DNA of 64,000 nucleotides from Berryella wangjianweii. Its GTDB lineage: Bacteria > Actinomycetota > Coriobacteriia > Coriobacteriales > Eggerthellaceae. Below the pieces are notes generated by a model that saw nothing but the letters and a program-made list of their open reading frames with translations, was not told where the DNA came from and ran no database searches. Positions 1-8,617 of the stretch are shown one piece after another. The translations under genes and the position numbers were made by a program. Numbering within the stretch: the stretch's first letter is position 1; the number at the start of each line of letters is the position of its first letter. The stretch lies in contig CP053716.1 in assembly GCA_013201155.1 (NCBI GenBank), positions 248,001 through 312,000 on the forward strand. Reading direction: 5' to 3'.

Positions 1-204
1 GGGCCCCAGGGCGACCAGCCATGCGGAGGCTCCCAGGGCCTGGCCTGCGGCCATCCACGCCCACACGGCCCCGCCTATCACCAGGCCCACCAGCGGCAGG
101 CCTGCCATGGCCAGGCGCAGGTGGGCGGGCTTCCAGGGGCCAAGGGGCAGGGGGATGCGCGAGAACAGGCGAAATGCCGACAGCAGCGATACGAGGCCCC
201 TCAT
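1..204 (-). CDS. cobS: Adenosylcobinamide-GDP ribazoletransferase (cobalamin synthase), 5' part only
   Basis: The reverse strand from 204 reads without a stop to the window edge and gives 68 residues. The first residues (motif LLSAFRLFSRIPLP) are the typical N-terminus of CobS, followed by a hydrophobic stretch from about residue 32. CobS is an integral membrane enzyme that joins alpha-ribazole (phosphate) to adenosylcobinamide-GDP, the last assembly step of cobalamin. The ATG at 204 overlaps the TGA of cobU (ATGA), so the two are translationally coupled. The C-terminal part, about 180 residues, lies outside the window. The identification rests on the N-terminal motif plus the cobT-cobU context. 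Confidence 0.85.
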   Translation of the reverse strand, partial: MRGLVSLLSAFRLFSRIPLPLGPWKPAHLRLAMAGLPLVGLVIGGAVWAWMAAGQALGASAWLVALGP

Positions 205-740
205 CGCGGCGCTCCCTTCAGGCAGATCGATGCGCCCGCCACGCACAGGTGAGCCTCGGTGGCGCGCGCGGCCACGCGGCACGCGCAGGTGCCCAGGGCG
301 CGCAGGTACGCCTCGGTAGGCGAGCCGGGCTCGACCGTGCCGGCCCCTGCCTCGGGGCTCACCACCACCAGCAGGGCGCAGCGCCTCTCCAGCGCGACCA
401 CCTGCCGCGTCACCGTGTCAGCCGTCTCGTCGGCGTCGCGTGGCGGTCCGTCGGCGGGAAACATCTCGTTTGCCACCAGGTTGCCCAGGTCCTCCAGCAG
501 CACGCAGCCCTGGGCCGCGTCGGCGGGCAGGGCGGCGTCGTCCACGCCGCAGGGGCGTTCCACCAGCGTGAAATGGGCGTGGACGCGCTGGAGGCGGTGT
601 CGTTCGATGCGAGCCAGGGCCTCGGCGCCCTCGGCGCGCATGGTGGCCAGGTACACGCGGGGGCCGGGGTGGGAGGCTGCGATGCGCTCGGCCAGCATGC
701 TCTTGCCGCTGGCGGCTCCGCCGGTAACGAAGGCGATCAT
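201..740 (-). CDS. cobU: Bifunctional adenosylcobinamide kinase / adenosylcobinamide-phosphate guanylyltransferase
   Basis: The protein has 179 residues, the usual CobU/CobP length. It opens with MIAFVTGG and a P-loop GGAASGKS at residues 7-14. It then shows the family segments VYLATMRA and RIERHR, whose His is the expected guanylylated residue, and LLEDLGNLVANEMF. CobU phosphorylates adenosylcobinamide and transfers GMP to give AdoCbi-GDP, the substrate of CobS. I chose ATG 740 because it overlaps the cobT stop as ATGA and yields a protein starting directly at the beta-strand before the P-loop; a longer frame upstream is antisense coding noise. It is the middle gene of the minus-strand cobT-cobU-cobS operon. 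Confidence 0.93.
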   Translation of the reverse strand: MIAFVTGGAASGKSMLAERIAASHPGPRVYLATMRAEGAEALARIERHRLQRVHAHFTLVERPCGVDDAALPADAAQGCVLLEDLGNLVANEMFPADGPPRDADETADTVTRQVVALERRCALLVVVSPEAGAGTVEPGSPTEAYLRALGTCACRVAARATEAHLCVAGASICLKGAPR

Positions 741-1966
741 CGTGCGAGCTCCCGGTAGGGCTGAAGCCCGTGGTCGGCGAAGGTGGCACCCGTGTACAGG
801 GCGTGCGCCATGTCCAGCAGGGGCAGCAGGCAGAGGGCGCCTGTGCCCTCGCCCAGCCTCATGCCCGCGTCGATGATCGGCATGCTGCCGGTTTCCCTGG
901 CCAGGCGGGCTGCGGCTGCGGCGGATGCGGGCTCGTCGGAAAGGTGGGACGCCAGCACCGCGGGCGCGCAGGCGGGCGCGAGGCGCACGGCGATCAGCGC
1001 TGCCACCTGCGACACGATTCCGTCCACCACAACGGGCAGCTGCCGTTGCGCCGCGCCGATCACGGCTCCGGCGAGAAACGCGATGTCCAGACCGCCCGCG
1101 GTGCGCAGCAGCGTGAGCGCGCCGAGCGCGCGGGCGTCGCGGGCCCGCGCATCGCGGTCGAGGCGAGGCGGCGAGTCGGATGCGGCGGGGGCCCCGGCAA
1201 GCGCGGCGGCGCATTCGCGCGCGCGCTCGTGCGGGGGCTCGCCCAGGCGCTCGCGCGTCTGCTCGTCCTGGCCTGCGAGGGCGCGAGCCTCGGCTGCGAC
1301 GCATCGGTCGATGACGCGCCGCAGCACGGCGCGCTTGCGCTGCAGCCCCTCGTCCGACAGCCCGGCTCCGCGTCCGGCGGCATCGTCGGGGGCCAGCCCC
1401 AGCATCCGGCAGGCCAGGGCCGTGGCGGTGGTGGTGTTGCCGATGCCCATCTCGCCCAGGCACAGCAGGGCCGTGCCCTCGTCAGCCAGGGCGCGCGCGC
1501 ATGCGATTCCCGCCTCGATTGCGGACACGGCCTGGTCGTGCGTCATGGCGTCCTCGCGGGCGATGTTGCCCGTGCCGCGGCGCACGCAGCGGTCGAGCAC
1601 GCCTGCCGGGGTGGCGTCCGCCATGCCCACGTTCACGGGGACCACGCGCGCGCCGGCCACGCGGGCCAGCGCGCATGCCGATGAGGTGCCCGCGCCCAGC
1701 GCGCGGGCGATCGTGGTGGTCACGCGATGGTCCGACTGGCTGACGCCCTCGCTCACCACGCCGTTGTCGGCGCAGGCCACCAGCAGGGCACGGGGCTGCA
1801 GGCTGATGTCGGCACGGTGGGTGAGGGCCGCGATGCGCTCAAGGGCCGCCTCCAGCGCCCCCAGGCTTCCCAGCGGCTTCGCCACGGCGTTCCACCGCGC
1901 GTGCGCTGCGGCGCGGGCCTGCTCGCTGGGCGCGGGAATGGGCTGGTTCAGGGCTGCGAGGGACAT
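737..1966 (-). CDS. cobT: Nicotinate-nucleotide--dimethylbenzimidazole phosphoribosyltransferase
   Basis: The protein has 409 residues, longer than the usual 340-360. The N-terminal part contains AKPLGSLGALE, and the middle carries the family signature GEMGIGNTTTA. The C-terminal half has the conserved GGLDIAFLAGA and the SHLSDEPAS region. CobT makes alpha-ribazole phosphate from nicotinate mononucleotide and a benzimidazole or other base. The extra length lies mostly in an Arg/Ala-rich stretch around residues 240-285, between the two conserved halves. It is the first gene of the minus-strand trio, with its stop overlapping cobU. A purine-rich ribosome binding site (GAAAGGA) precedes the ATG. 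Confidence 0.93.
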   Translation of the reverse strand: MSLAALNQPIPAPSEQARAAAHARWNAVAKPLGSLGALEAALERIAALTHRADISLQPRALLVACADNGVVSEGVSQSDHRVTTTIARALGAGTSSACALARVAGARVVPVNVGMADATPAGVLDRCVRRGTGNIAREDAMTHDQAVSAIEAGIACARALADEGTALLCLGEMGIGNTTTATALACRMLGLAPDDAAGRGAGLSDEGLQRKRAVLRRVIDRCVAAEARALAGQDEQTRERLGEPPHERARECAAALAGAPAASDSPPRLDRDARARDARALGALTLLRTAGGLDIAFLAGAVIGAAQRQLPVVVDGIVSQVAALIAVRLAPACAPAVLASHLSDEPASAAAAARLARETGSMPIIDAGMRLGEGTGALCLLPLLDMAHALYTGATFADHGLQPYRELAR

Positions 1967-2269
1967 GCGGTCCTTTCTGTCGGGCGGCCTATGCTCGGGT
2001 GAGCCGATGAAGGCGTCGCCGCAAAGGGGCGGCTCCTTCCTGTGGTCGGTGCGGTTTTGCCATCATATCCGAAGGCGGCGCCCTTCCGCTGATCGCCGCC
2101 CGCGCAACATCGCGGCAGGGCGCCGGGGGCGTTTTCAGGTGACGGCGCATCAGGCGCGCTTCTTCCTGCTTATTGTCGGTTCGGCGACGCTGCGGGGCGT
2201 GGGCGGGGTCGATGTTGCTATCATCGGCTCGTTCGATTGTTCGTTCGTCCGTTCGGGAAGGGGGAGACG
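1967..2269. other. Divergent intergenic region between cobT and cbiD
   Basis: This 303-base stretch must hold promoters for both cobalamin operons. I see a possible -10 TATGAT on the minus strand (complement of 2062-2067) and TATCAT at 2219-2224 on the plus strand, both with weak -35 partners. A strong ribosome binding site (GAAGGGGGA) ends at 2265 ahead of cbiD. I looked for the B12-box of a cobalamin riboswitch on both strands and did not find one. No credible gene is present. Confidence 0.5.
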
Positions 2270-3880
2270 ATGGCTCAGCGCCGCACCGCGTCGAAGCGCC
2301 CGCGCCGCGGGGGCGACGATGCGCCCGCCTACCCGTTCTTCACGCACACGGCGTGTCCCTACTTTCCCTGCCATCAGGGGCTGGAGCCCGAGCGATTCAA
2401 TTGCCTGTTCTGCTTCTGCCCGCTGTATGCCCTGGGCGATCGCTGCGGGGGCAACTTCACGTACACCGAGTCGGGCGTGAAGGTGTGCACGAACTGCGTG
2501 CTGCCGCATGTGCGCGATGAGGGCACGCGGATGGTGTACGAGCGCTTCGCCGAGCTGAGCGCGCTTGCCGCACGGACGCCGTCGGGGGCCGGTGCCCCGG
2601 CGACGGCTCGGGCTGCCGTCGACCCTCCCGGCGACCGAGCTGTCGATCAGGCCGCTGGGCCTGTCGCCGACCTCTCCGCCGGCCAGGCCGCGCAGAGTGC
2701 CGTCGAGGGCCCCCTTCCCCCGCATGCCGCCTACGTGATGGTGGGGAAGAAGCGGCTGCGCTGCGGCTACACCACCGGCACCTGCGCCGCAGCGGCGGCC
2801 CTGGCGGCTGCGCGCCTGGCGGTCGGCGCCGATCCCACGCCGGCGGTGCGCGTGCGCGTTCCGGCGGGCGTGGACGTGCGGGTCGATGTGGAGGAAGCCG
2901 ACCGCGGCGCAGGCTGGGCGCGCGCCGCGGTGCGGAAGTTCGCGGGCGATGACCCGGATGTGACCGACGGTGCCCTGGTAAGCGCCCTGGTTGAGCTGGT
3001 CGATGACCCCGGCGTGCAGGTGGATGGCGGTACGGGCGTGGGTCGCGTGACGCGCGCGGGCCTCGATCAGCCGCCTGGTGCGGCCGCGATCAACAGCGTG
3101 CCGCGTCGCATGATCGCCGAAACGGTGGCTTCGGCCCTTGCCGATGCGCAGCATGCGGGCGGCGCCCGCGTGACCATCGAGGTTCCCGACGGCGCGGCCC
3201 TGGCCATGCGCACGTTCAACCCGCGGCTGGGCATTCAGGGCGGCATCTCGATTCTGGGCACCACCGGCATCGTCCGCCCGATGAGCGAAGACGCCCTCAT
3301 CGCCTCCATTCAGCTTGAGATGCGCATGCTGCGCGCGCGTGGCCGCAAGACTTTGCTGCTGTCGCCCGGCAACTACGGACGCGACTTCGCCTGCGCCGAT
3401 CTGGGCCTTGACTTCGCGTCGTGCGTGCAGTGCTCGAACTACCTGGGCGCCGCCTTGGACGCCGCGGCCCTGCTGGGCTTCACGGCGGTGCTGGTGGTGG
3501 GCCATGCGGGCAAGCTTGCGAAGGTTGCGGCGGGCGCCATGAACACGCACTCGCGCACGGTTGACGGGCGCTTCGAGGTGCTGGCGGCCTTGGCCGCTGC
3601 GGAGGGCGGCGATGCGGCGCTGGCCGAAGGGCTGCTGGGCTGCGTGACGGTGGACGAGGCGATCGAGCTGCTGGATGCGGCGGGCCTGCGGCAGGCGGTG
3701 ATGGCGCGGATGGGACAGCGTATCGAGGCGCATCTGCGGCGCCGTGCGGGTGAGGGCGTGCGGGTCGAGGCGGTGGTGTTCTCCACCGTGCACGGCGTGC
3801 TGGTGCGCACCCCGGGGGCCGATGCCCTGACGGCGCTGGTGGCGCGCGAGGCGGCGTGCGGGAAGGAAGGCGGGAGATGA
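2270..3880 (+). CDS. cbiD: Cysteine-rich small domain fused to cobalt-precorrin-5B C1-methyltransferase
   Basis: The 536-residue protein has two parts. Residues about 20-80 carry eight cysteines (29, 34, 45, 48, 50, 59, 73, 76) arranged like the cysteine-rich small domain (zf-like) family, with FPCH, NCLFCFCPLY and CTNCVLPH. A Pro/Ala-rich linker runs to about 155. Residues 157-536 are a full CbiD, opening with GYTTGTCA and containing GIQGGISILGTTG and LLLSPGNYG. CbiD methylates C1 during oxygen-independent corrin ring formation. ATG 2270 is chosen because GAAGGGGGA lies just upstream; an in-frame start at 2237 has none. It is the first gene of the long plus-strand operon, overlapping cbiF by ATGA. 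Confidence 0.93.
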   Translation: MAQRRTASKRPRRGGDDAPAYPFFTHTACPYFPCHQGLEPERFNCLFCFCPLYALGDRCGGNFTYTESGVKVCTNCVLPHVRDEGTRMVYERFAELSALAARTPSGAGAPATARAAVDPPGDRAVDQAAGPVADLSAGQAAQSAVEGPLPPHAAYVMVGKKRLRCGYTTGTCAAAAALAAARLAVGADPTPAVRVRVPAGVDVRVDVEEADRGAGWARAAVRKFAGDDPDVTDGALVSALVELVDDPGVQVDGGTGVGRVTRAGLDQPPGAAAINSVPRRMIAETVASALADAQHAGGARVTIEVPDGAALAMRTFNPRLGIQGGISILGTTGIVRPMSEDALIASIQLEMRMLRARGRKTLLLSPGNYGRDFACADLGLDFASCVQCSNYLGAALDAAALLGFTAVLVVGHAGKLAKVAAGAMNTHSRTVDGRFEVLAALAAAEGGDAALAEGLLGCVTVDEAIELLDAAGLRQAVMARMGQRIEAHLRRRAGEGVRVEAVVFSTVHGVLVRTPGADALTALVAREAACGKEGGR

Positions 3881-4677
3881 TTCACTTCGTGGGAGCAGGC
3901 CCCGGCGCGCCCGACCTGATCACGCTGCGGGGCGCGCGGCTTCTGGCCGAGGCGGGCCTGGTGGTGTATGCCGGCTCGCTGGTGAATCCGCAGCTGCTGG
4001 AGGGCACGCCCCCCGGGTGCGTGGTGATGGATTCGGCGCGCATGACGCTGGAGGACGTGGTCGAGGCCCTGCAGAGCGCCCACGACCGGGGAATCGACGC
4101 GGTGCGCCTGCACACGGGCGATCCCGCCCTGTACGGGGCGATTCGCGAGCAGATGGACCAGCTGGATGCCCGAGGCATTCCCTACGATGTGACGCCGGGC
4201 GTGTCGTCGCTGTTCGGCGCCGCGGCGGCGCTGGGCGCCGAGCTGACGTTGCCAGGGGTCACGCAGTCGCTGATCGTCACCCGGGCCGAGGGGCGCACGC
4301 CGGTGCCCGAGGCCGAGCGCCTGGTGGGGCTGGCGGCTCACGGCTGCACGCTGGCGCTGTTCCTGTCGGCGGGGCTGCTCGACCGCGTGGAGGCCGATCT
4401 GGCCGCGGCGGGTCTGGAGCCCGACACGCCGGCGGCGATCGTGTATCGAGCCACCTGGCCCGACCAGCAGGTGCATCGCTGCACGGCATCCACGTTGGCC
4501 CGCACCGCCCGGCAGGCGGGAATCACGCGCACGGCGCTGGTGCTCGTGGGGCGCTTCCTGGGCGAGGGCTTCGACCGCTCGCTGCTGTACGACCCCGCGT
4601 TCAGCCACGGTTACCGGACGGCGCACGCTGCGCCGCCGTGCCGGAAGGGGCCTGCGGAGGCGGCGCGCGATGAGTAG
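3877..4677 (+). CDS. cbiF: Cobalt-precorrin-4 C11-methyltransferase
   Basis: The protein has 266 residues and the SAM-dependent tetrapyrrole methylase fold. The N-terminal glycine loop is VGAGPGAPDLIT, then VVYAGSLV, HTGDPALYGAIREQM and the mid-protein TPGVSSLFGAAA. These are typical of CbiF/CobM. It methylates C11 of cobalt-precorrin-4. The ATG overlaps the cbiD stop, and the purine-rich run GGAAGGAAGG lies upstream. Its 3' end overlaps cbiG by eight bases. Confidence 0.94.
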   Translation: MIHFVGAGPGAPDLITLRGARLLAEAGLVVYAGSLVNPQLLEGTPPGCVVMDSARMTLEDVVEALQSAHDRGIDAVRLHTGDPALYGAIREQMDQLDARGIPYDVTPGVSSLFGAAAALGAELTLPGVTQSLIVTRAEGRTPVPEAERLVGLAAHGCTLALFLSAGLLDRVEADLAAAGLEPDTPAAIVYRATWPDQQVHRCTASTLARTARQAGITRTALVLVGRFLGEGFDRSLLYDPAFSHGYRTAHAAPPCRKGPAEAARDE

Positions 4678-5800
4678 GAACGTGTCGGAGGCCCGCGCGG
4701 GGCGCGGCCCCGCAGCGGGGAGGGTGTCGCTGGTGGCGTTCACCGACGCGGGATGCCGGCTGGCTCTGCGCCTGGCTGCGGGTCTGCGCGCGGGCGACCC
4801 CGCTTGGGCTGCCGACGTGGCGGCCCCTGCGCGGCTGGCTGGGCGCCACGAGGGCGTGGAGGCCGCCGCTTCGGCTGCCGCCTGGGCTCGCGAGCGCTTC
4901 GGGCGCGCTGACGCCCTGCTGTTCGTGGGCGCGGCGGGCATCGCCGTGCGCAGCGTGGCGCCGCTGCTGCGCGACAAGCTCCTCGACCCGGCGGTGGTGT
5001 CGGTGGACGAGCGCGGCGCCTTCGCCGTGCCGCTGGTGTCGGGGCACGTGGGCGGCGCGAACCGACTGGCCCGTCAGGTGGCGGCGCTGTGCGGGGGGCA
5101 GGCGGCGGTGTCCACCGCCACGGACGTGAACGGGGTGTTCGCGATCGACGAGTGGGCGGCCCGTACGGGTCTGGCCATCGTGGAGCGCGAGGTGGCCCGC
5201 GAGGCGTCGGCTCGGCTTCTGGAGGGTCTGCCCGTGGGTTTGACGTGCTCCTTCCCGCTGGCGGGCTCGGTTCCTTCGGGGTTCTCGACCCTTGACGGGA
5301 AGGATGCGCGCCCGGCGGCCGACCTGCCTGCGGTAGGGGTGGCGATCGGGCTCAGTGAGGGCGTCACCCCGTTCCCACGCACGCTTCACCTGGTGCCGCG
5401 GGTGGTTACCGTGGGCGTGGGGTGTCGCCGCGGAACCCCGCCGGCACGTCTGCGCGATGCGGTGCTGCGCGCGCTTGAGGCGGCGGAATGCTCGCGCCGG
5501 GCGCTTGCGGCGGTGGCCAGCATCGACGTGAAGGCCGACGAGCCCGCGGTGATCGAGCTGGCTCGGGCGTGGGGCCTTCCGCTCAGGCTGTACGCGGCCG
5601 AGCGGTTGGCATCGGTGCCGGGCTCGTTTGCGGCGTCGGCCTTCGTCCGGCAGGCCGTGGGCGTGGACGGCGTATGCGAGCGCGCCAGCGTGGCCGAGGG
5701 CGGCACGCTGCTGCTTGCCAAGCAGGCGGGCGATGGCTGCACGGTAGCGTTGGGCGCGATGCCCGTGACGATCGACTTTCAGGAAGGCGGCGTGCGATGA
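4670..5800 (+). CDS. cbiG: Cobalt-precorrin-5A hydrolase
   Basis: The 376-residue protein has the three CbiG parts: an N-terminal domain, a central region with FVGAAGIAVRSVAPLL and VPLVSGHVGGAN, and a C-terminal CobE/GbiG-like domain beginning near VVTVGVGCRRGTP and including SIDVKADEPA. CbiG opens the delta-lactone and releases the C2 unit as acetaldehyde, a step diagnostic of the anaerobic pathway. The start overlaps cbiF and is preceded by GGAGG about ten bases upstream. The stop overlaps cbiH as ATGA. Confidence 0.94.
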   Translation: MSRNVSEARAGRGPAAGRVSLVAFTDAGCRLALRLAAGLRAGDPAWAADVAAPARLAGRHEGVEAAASAAAWARERFGRADALLFVGAAGIAVRSVAPLLRDKLLDPAVVSVDERGAFAVPLVSGHVGGANRLARQVAALCGGQAAVSTATDVNGVFAIDEWAARTGLAIVEREVAREASARLLEGLPVGLTCSFPLAGSVPSGFSTLDGKDARPAADLPAVGVAIGLSEGVTPFPRTLHLVPRVVTVGVGCRRGTPPARLRDAVLRALEAAECSRRALAAVASIDVKADEPAVIELARAWGLPLRLYAAERLASVPGSFAASAFVRQAVGVDGVCERASVAEGGTLLLAKQAGDGCTVALGAMPVTIDFQEGGVR

Positions 5801-6543
5801 GCGTGCTGAGGGTGGTGGGCCTGGGCCCGGGAGACGAGGCGTTCCTGACGCCGCAGGCCCGTGCGGCCCTGGAGGCCAGCGACGTGATCGTGGGCTACAC
5901 GGTGTACGTCGAGCTGGTGCGCGCGATCCTTCCCGACAAGCGGTTCTTCTCGACTCCCATGCGGGGCGAGGTCGAGCGGTGCCGCGAGGCGCTGGATCTG
6001 GCTGCGGGCGGTCAGAGCGTGGCCGTGGTGTGCTCGGGCGATGCCGGCGTGTACGGCATGGCGGGCCTGGTGCTGCAGCTGGCCGTGGATGCGCCTGCGA
6101 CGGAGGTCGAGGTGGAGGTGGTGCCCGGCGTGACGGCGGCCCTGGCGGGCGCGGCCGTGCTGGGCGCCCCCCTGATGCACGATTTCGCGGTGGTGTCGCT
6201 GTCGGACCTGCTGACGCCCTGGGAGCTGATCGAGCGCCGGCTTGAGGCGGCGGCGCAGGCCGACTTCAGCCTGTGCCTGTACAATCCGGCCTCGCGTAAG
6301 CGGGCCGATTACCTGGCGCGGGCCTGCGATGTGCTGCTGAGGGCGAAGGACCCCGCCACGGCTTGCGGGTGGGTGCGGATGATCGGCCGTCCCGGCCAGG
6401 AGGCGGGCACGTGCGACCTGGCCGCGCTGCGCGATCGGCAGGTGGACATGTTCACCACCGTATTCGTGGGCAACAGCCAGACGCGCCTGGCGGGCGGCCG
6501 CATGATCACCCCGCGCGGCTATCGCATCGAGGCCGCGCGATGA
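5797..6543 (+). CDS. cbiH: Cobalt-precorrin-3B C17-methyltransferase
   Basis: The protein has 248 residues and belongs to the tetrapyrrole methylase family. It starts with LRVVGLGPGDEAFLTPQA and contains DVIVGYTVYVEL, SGDAGVYGMAGL, VVPGVTAALAGAA and SLCLYNPASRKR, the last typical of CbiH/CobJ. It methylates C17 and drives ring contraction. I chose the ATG that overlaps the cbiG TGA; longer in-frame upstream sequence lies inside cbiG and is not plausible. It ends by overlapping cbiJ. Confidence 0.93.
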   Translation: MSVLRVVGLGPGDEAFLTPQARAALEASDVIVGYTVYVELVRAILPDKRFFSTPMRGEVERCREALDLAAGGQSVAVVCSGDAGVYGMAGLVLQLAVDAPATEVEVEVVPGVTAALAGAAVLGAPLMHDFAVVSLSDLLTPWELIERRLEAAAQADFSLCLYNPASRKRADYLARACDVLLRAKDPATACGWVRMIGRPGQEAGTCDLAALRDRQVDMFTTVFVGNSQTRLAGGRMITPRGYRIEAAR

Positions 6544-7394
6544 GGGTGCTTGTGTTCGCGGGCACCACCGAGGGTCGCCAGCTGGCCGAGGGGGCCCTGC
6601 GCCTGCCCGACGTGGAGCTGACGGTGTGCGCGGCCACCGCGTACGGCGGATCGCTGCTGCCCGACCACCCTCGGGTGCGGGTGAGCGCCACGCGGCTCGA
6701 CCTTCCCGCCATGCGCGCGCTCATGGCGTCGGAGGGCTTCGACGTGGTGGTGGACTGCACGCACCCGTATGCCGACGAGGCGTCGCGCAATGTGGCCGCG
6801 GCCGCGTCCGCCGAAGGCGTTTCCTGCTGGCGCGTGGTGCGCGAGGGCGAGCCCGAGGGGCCGTGGCTGCGCTGCGCGGGCACCGACGATGCCGCGCGCG
6901 CCCTGAACGAGGTGGAGGGCAACGTGCTGCTCACCGTGGGCGCGCAGGAGCTGGGGCGCTACGCGAGCCTGGTGGACGGGTTCGGCGATCGGGTGTGGGC
7001 GCGCGTGCTGCCTGTGGAGGAATCGATAGCCCAGGCGCGTGCGGCCGGCGTTCCGGTGCGGCGCATCGTGGCGCTGCAGGGGCCCTTCAGCCAGGAGCTG
7101 AACGAGGCGCTGATGCGCGAGCACGACATCCGTGCGCTGGTGACCAAGGCATCGGGCTCTCAGGGCGGGTTCTGGCAGAAGGTGCGCGCGGCCGAGCGAC
7201 TGGGCGCGACGTGCATCGTGGTGGGGCGCCCCGTGCGCGAGGACGGCATGAGCGTGGACGAGGCCCTGCGCGGGCTTCGGCGCATGGCTGACGGCAGCGG
7301 GGCGGCGGCGTCGGACGCGGTGCCCGGACGCTCCGTTGCGACCTCGGGCGCGGCGCGCGAAACCGCGCGGTCGAACGAAGGAGAACGCCGATGA
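6540..7394 (+). CDS. cbiJ: Cobalt-precorrin-6A reductase
   Basis: The 284-residue protein is a CbiJ/CobK reductase. It opens with MRVLVFAGTTEGRQLAEG, and has VVDCTHPYADEASRN and LLTVGAQELGRY, followed by VTKASGSQGGFWQKVRAA near the C-terminus. It reduces the corrin ring with NAD(P)H. The last 35 residues or so are a Ser/Ala/Arg-rich tail beyond the usual family end. Both ends overlap neighbours by ATGA, giving tight translational coupling with cbiH and cbiET. Confidence 0.92.
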   Translation: MRVLVFAGTTEGRQLAEGALRLPDVELTVCAATAYGGSLLPDHPRVRVSATRLDLPAMRALMASEGFDVVVDCTHPYADEASRNVAAAASAEGVSCWRVVREGEPEGPWLRCAGTDDAARALNEVEGNVLLTVGAQELGRYASLVDGFGDRVWARVLPVEESIAQARAAGVPVRRIVALQGPFSQELNEALMREHDIRALVTKASGSQGGFWQKVRAAERLGATCIVVGRPVREDGMSVDEALRGLRRMADGSGAAASDAVPGRSVATSGAARETARSNEGERR

Positions 7395-8617
7395 GGGTGA
7401 GCATCGTGGGCGCGGGCATGGGGTCCGCCGAGGGTCTGAGCGTGAGGGCGTCGCGGCTGATCGCCGAAGCCGACCTGGTGGTAGGGGCTCCACGGTTGGT
7501 GGCGCTGGCAGGCGGCGGGCACCCAGGGCGCGTGATGGCCCTCACGGCTGCAGCGGATGTCGTCGATGCCCTGCTTGAGGCTCACGCGCGCGTCCCCGAG
7601 GGCAGCGCCGTGGTGCTGATGTCGGGCGATGTGGGCTTCCACAGCGGCGCGACTCCCTTGCTGAGGCGCCTGCGGGCCCATCCCGAGCTGACGGTTCAGC
7701 TGGTATGCGGCACGTCGTCGCTGCAGGAGCTGTGCGCTCGCGCCGGCGTGCCCTGGAGCGGGGCGCATGTGGTGTCGGCCCACGGGCGCCGCGCGAACGC
7801 GGCGGGCGCGGTGGCGGCCCACGGCCTCACCTTCTTCCTGACGGGCGGCGAGATGAAGGCGCATGATGTGCTTTCCCAGGTGAGAGACGCAGGTTGGGGT
7901 CTGTGCGAGGCCTGGGCGGCGTCGTGCATGGGAGGAGGCGACGAGCGCCTGCGGCACGGCACGGTGGCCGAGCTGGCCGGCGCGCGGTACCCCGACCTCA
8001 CCGTCGTGCTGGTGCGCAACGAGGCCCCGATAGCAAGGTCGTTCCAGGCCCCGGGGATTCCCGACGAGCGCTTCGAGCGCGGTGGGGTTCCCATGACCAA
8101 GATGGAGGTGCGCACGCTGGTCGTGTCGCAGCTGCGCCTGCGCTCTGACGCGGTGGTGTGGGACGTGGGCGCCGGCACGGGGTCGGTGAGCGTGGAGTGC
8201 GGCCTGGCCGCGCCGGAAGGGCGCGTCTTCGCCGTGGAGCGCGGCGAGGAGGGCGCGGGGCTGATCGAGCGCAACGCCCGCGCGCTGGGCGCGGCCAACG
8301 TGGAGGTGGTGCGCGGCTGCGCACCGGAGGCCTTGGCGGGCCTGCCCGCGCCGGATGCCGTGTTCGTGGGCGGAAGCGGCGGGCAGCTGGGTGCGATCGT
8401 GCGCGCGGCTTTGGATGCGAACCCTGATGCGCGTCTGGTGATCACGGCGATCAGCCTTGAGACCCTGGCCGAGGCGCAGCGCGTCCTTGCCGATGCGGCG
8501 CCGGGCGAGCCCTCCATCGCCTGCGTGTCGGTTGCCCGCGCGCGAAAGGCGGGCGGCAGTCACCTCATGTGCGCGCTGAACCCGGTGTACCTGATCGCCG
8601 CAGGGGGAGAGCGATGA
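7391..8617 (+). CDS. cbiET: Fused cobalt-precorrin-7 C5-methyltransferase / cobalt-precorrin-6B C15-methyltransferase (decarboxylating)
   Basis: The 408-residue protein is the CbiE-CbiT fusion equivalent to aerobic CobL. Residues 1 to about 205 form the CbiE tetrapyrrole methylase with the SAM loop VGAGMGSAEGLS and LMSGDVGFHSG. The segment FERGGVPMTKMEVR marks the join to CbiT. The CbiT Rossmann methyltransferase has DVGAGTGSVSVE at about 257. Together they methylate C5 and C15 and decarboxylate the C12 acetate side chain. The start overlaps cbiJ and the stop overlaps cbiA by ATGA. Confidence 0.94.
   Translation: MRVSIVGAGMGSAEGLSVRASRLIAEADLVVGAPRLVALAGGGHPGRVMALTAAADVVDALLEAHARVPEGSAVVLMSGDVGFHSGATPLLRRLRAHPELTVQLVCGTSSLQELCARAGVPWSGAHVVSAHGRRANAAGAVAAHGLTFFLTGGEMKAHDVLSQVRDAGWGLCEAWAASCMGGGDERLRHGTVAELAGARYPDLTVVLVRNEAPIARSFQAPGIPDERFERGGVPMTKMEVRTLVVSQLRLRSDAVVWDVGAGTGSVSVECGLAAPEGRVFAVERGEEGAGLIERNARALGAANVEVVRGCAPEALAGLPAPDAVFVGGSGGQLGAIVRAALDANPDARLVITAISLETLAEAQRVLADAAPGEPSIACVSVARARKAGGSHLMCALNPVYLIAAGGER

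Noticed and set aside
1967-2269. Cobalamin riboswitch upstream of the cob/cbi operons
   Set aside because: No B12-box-like sequence or matching conserved core could be found on either strand by eye.
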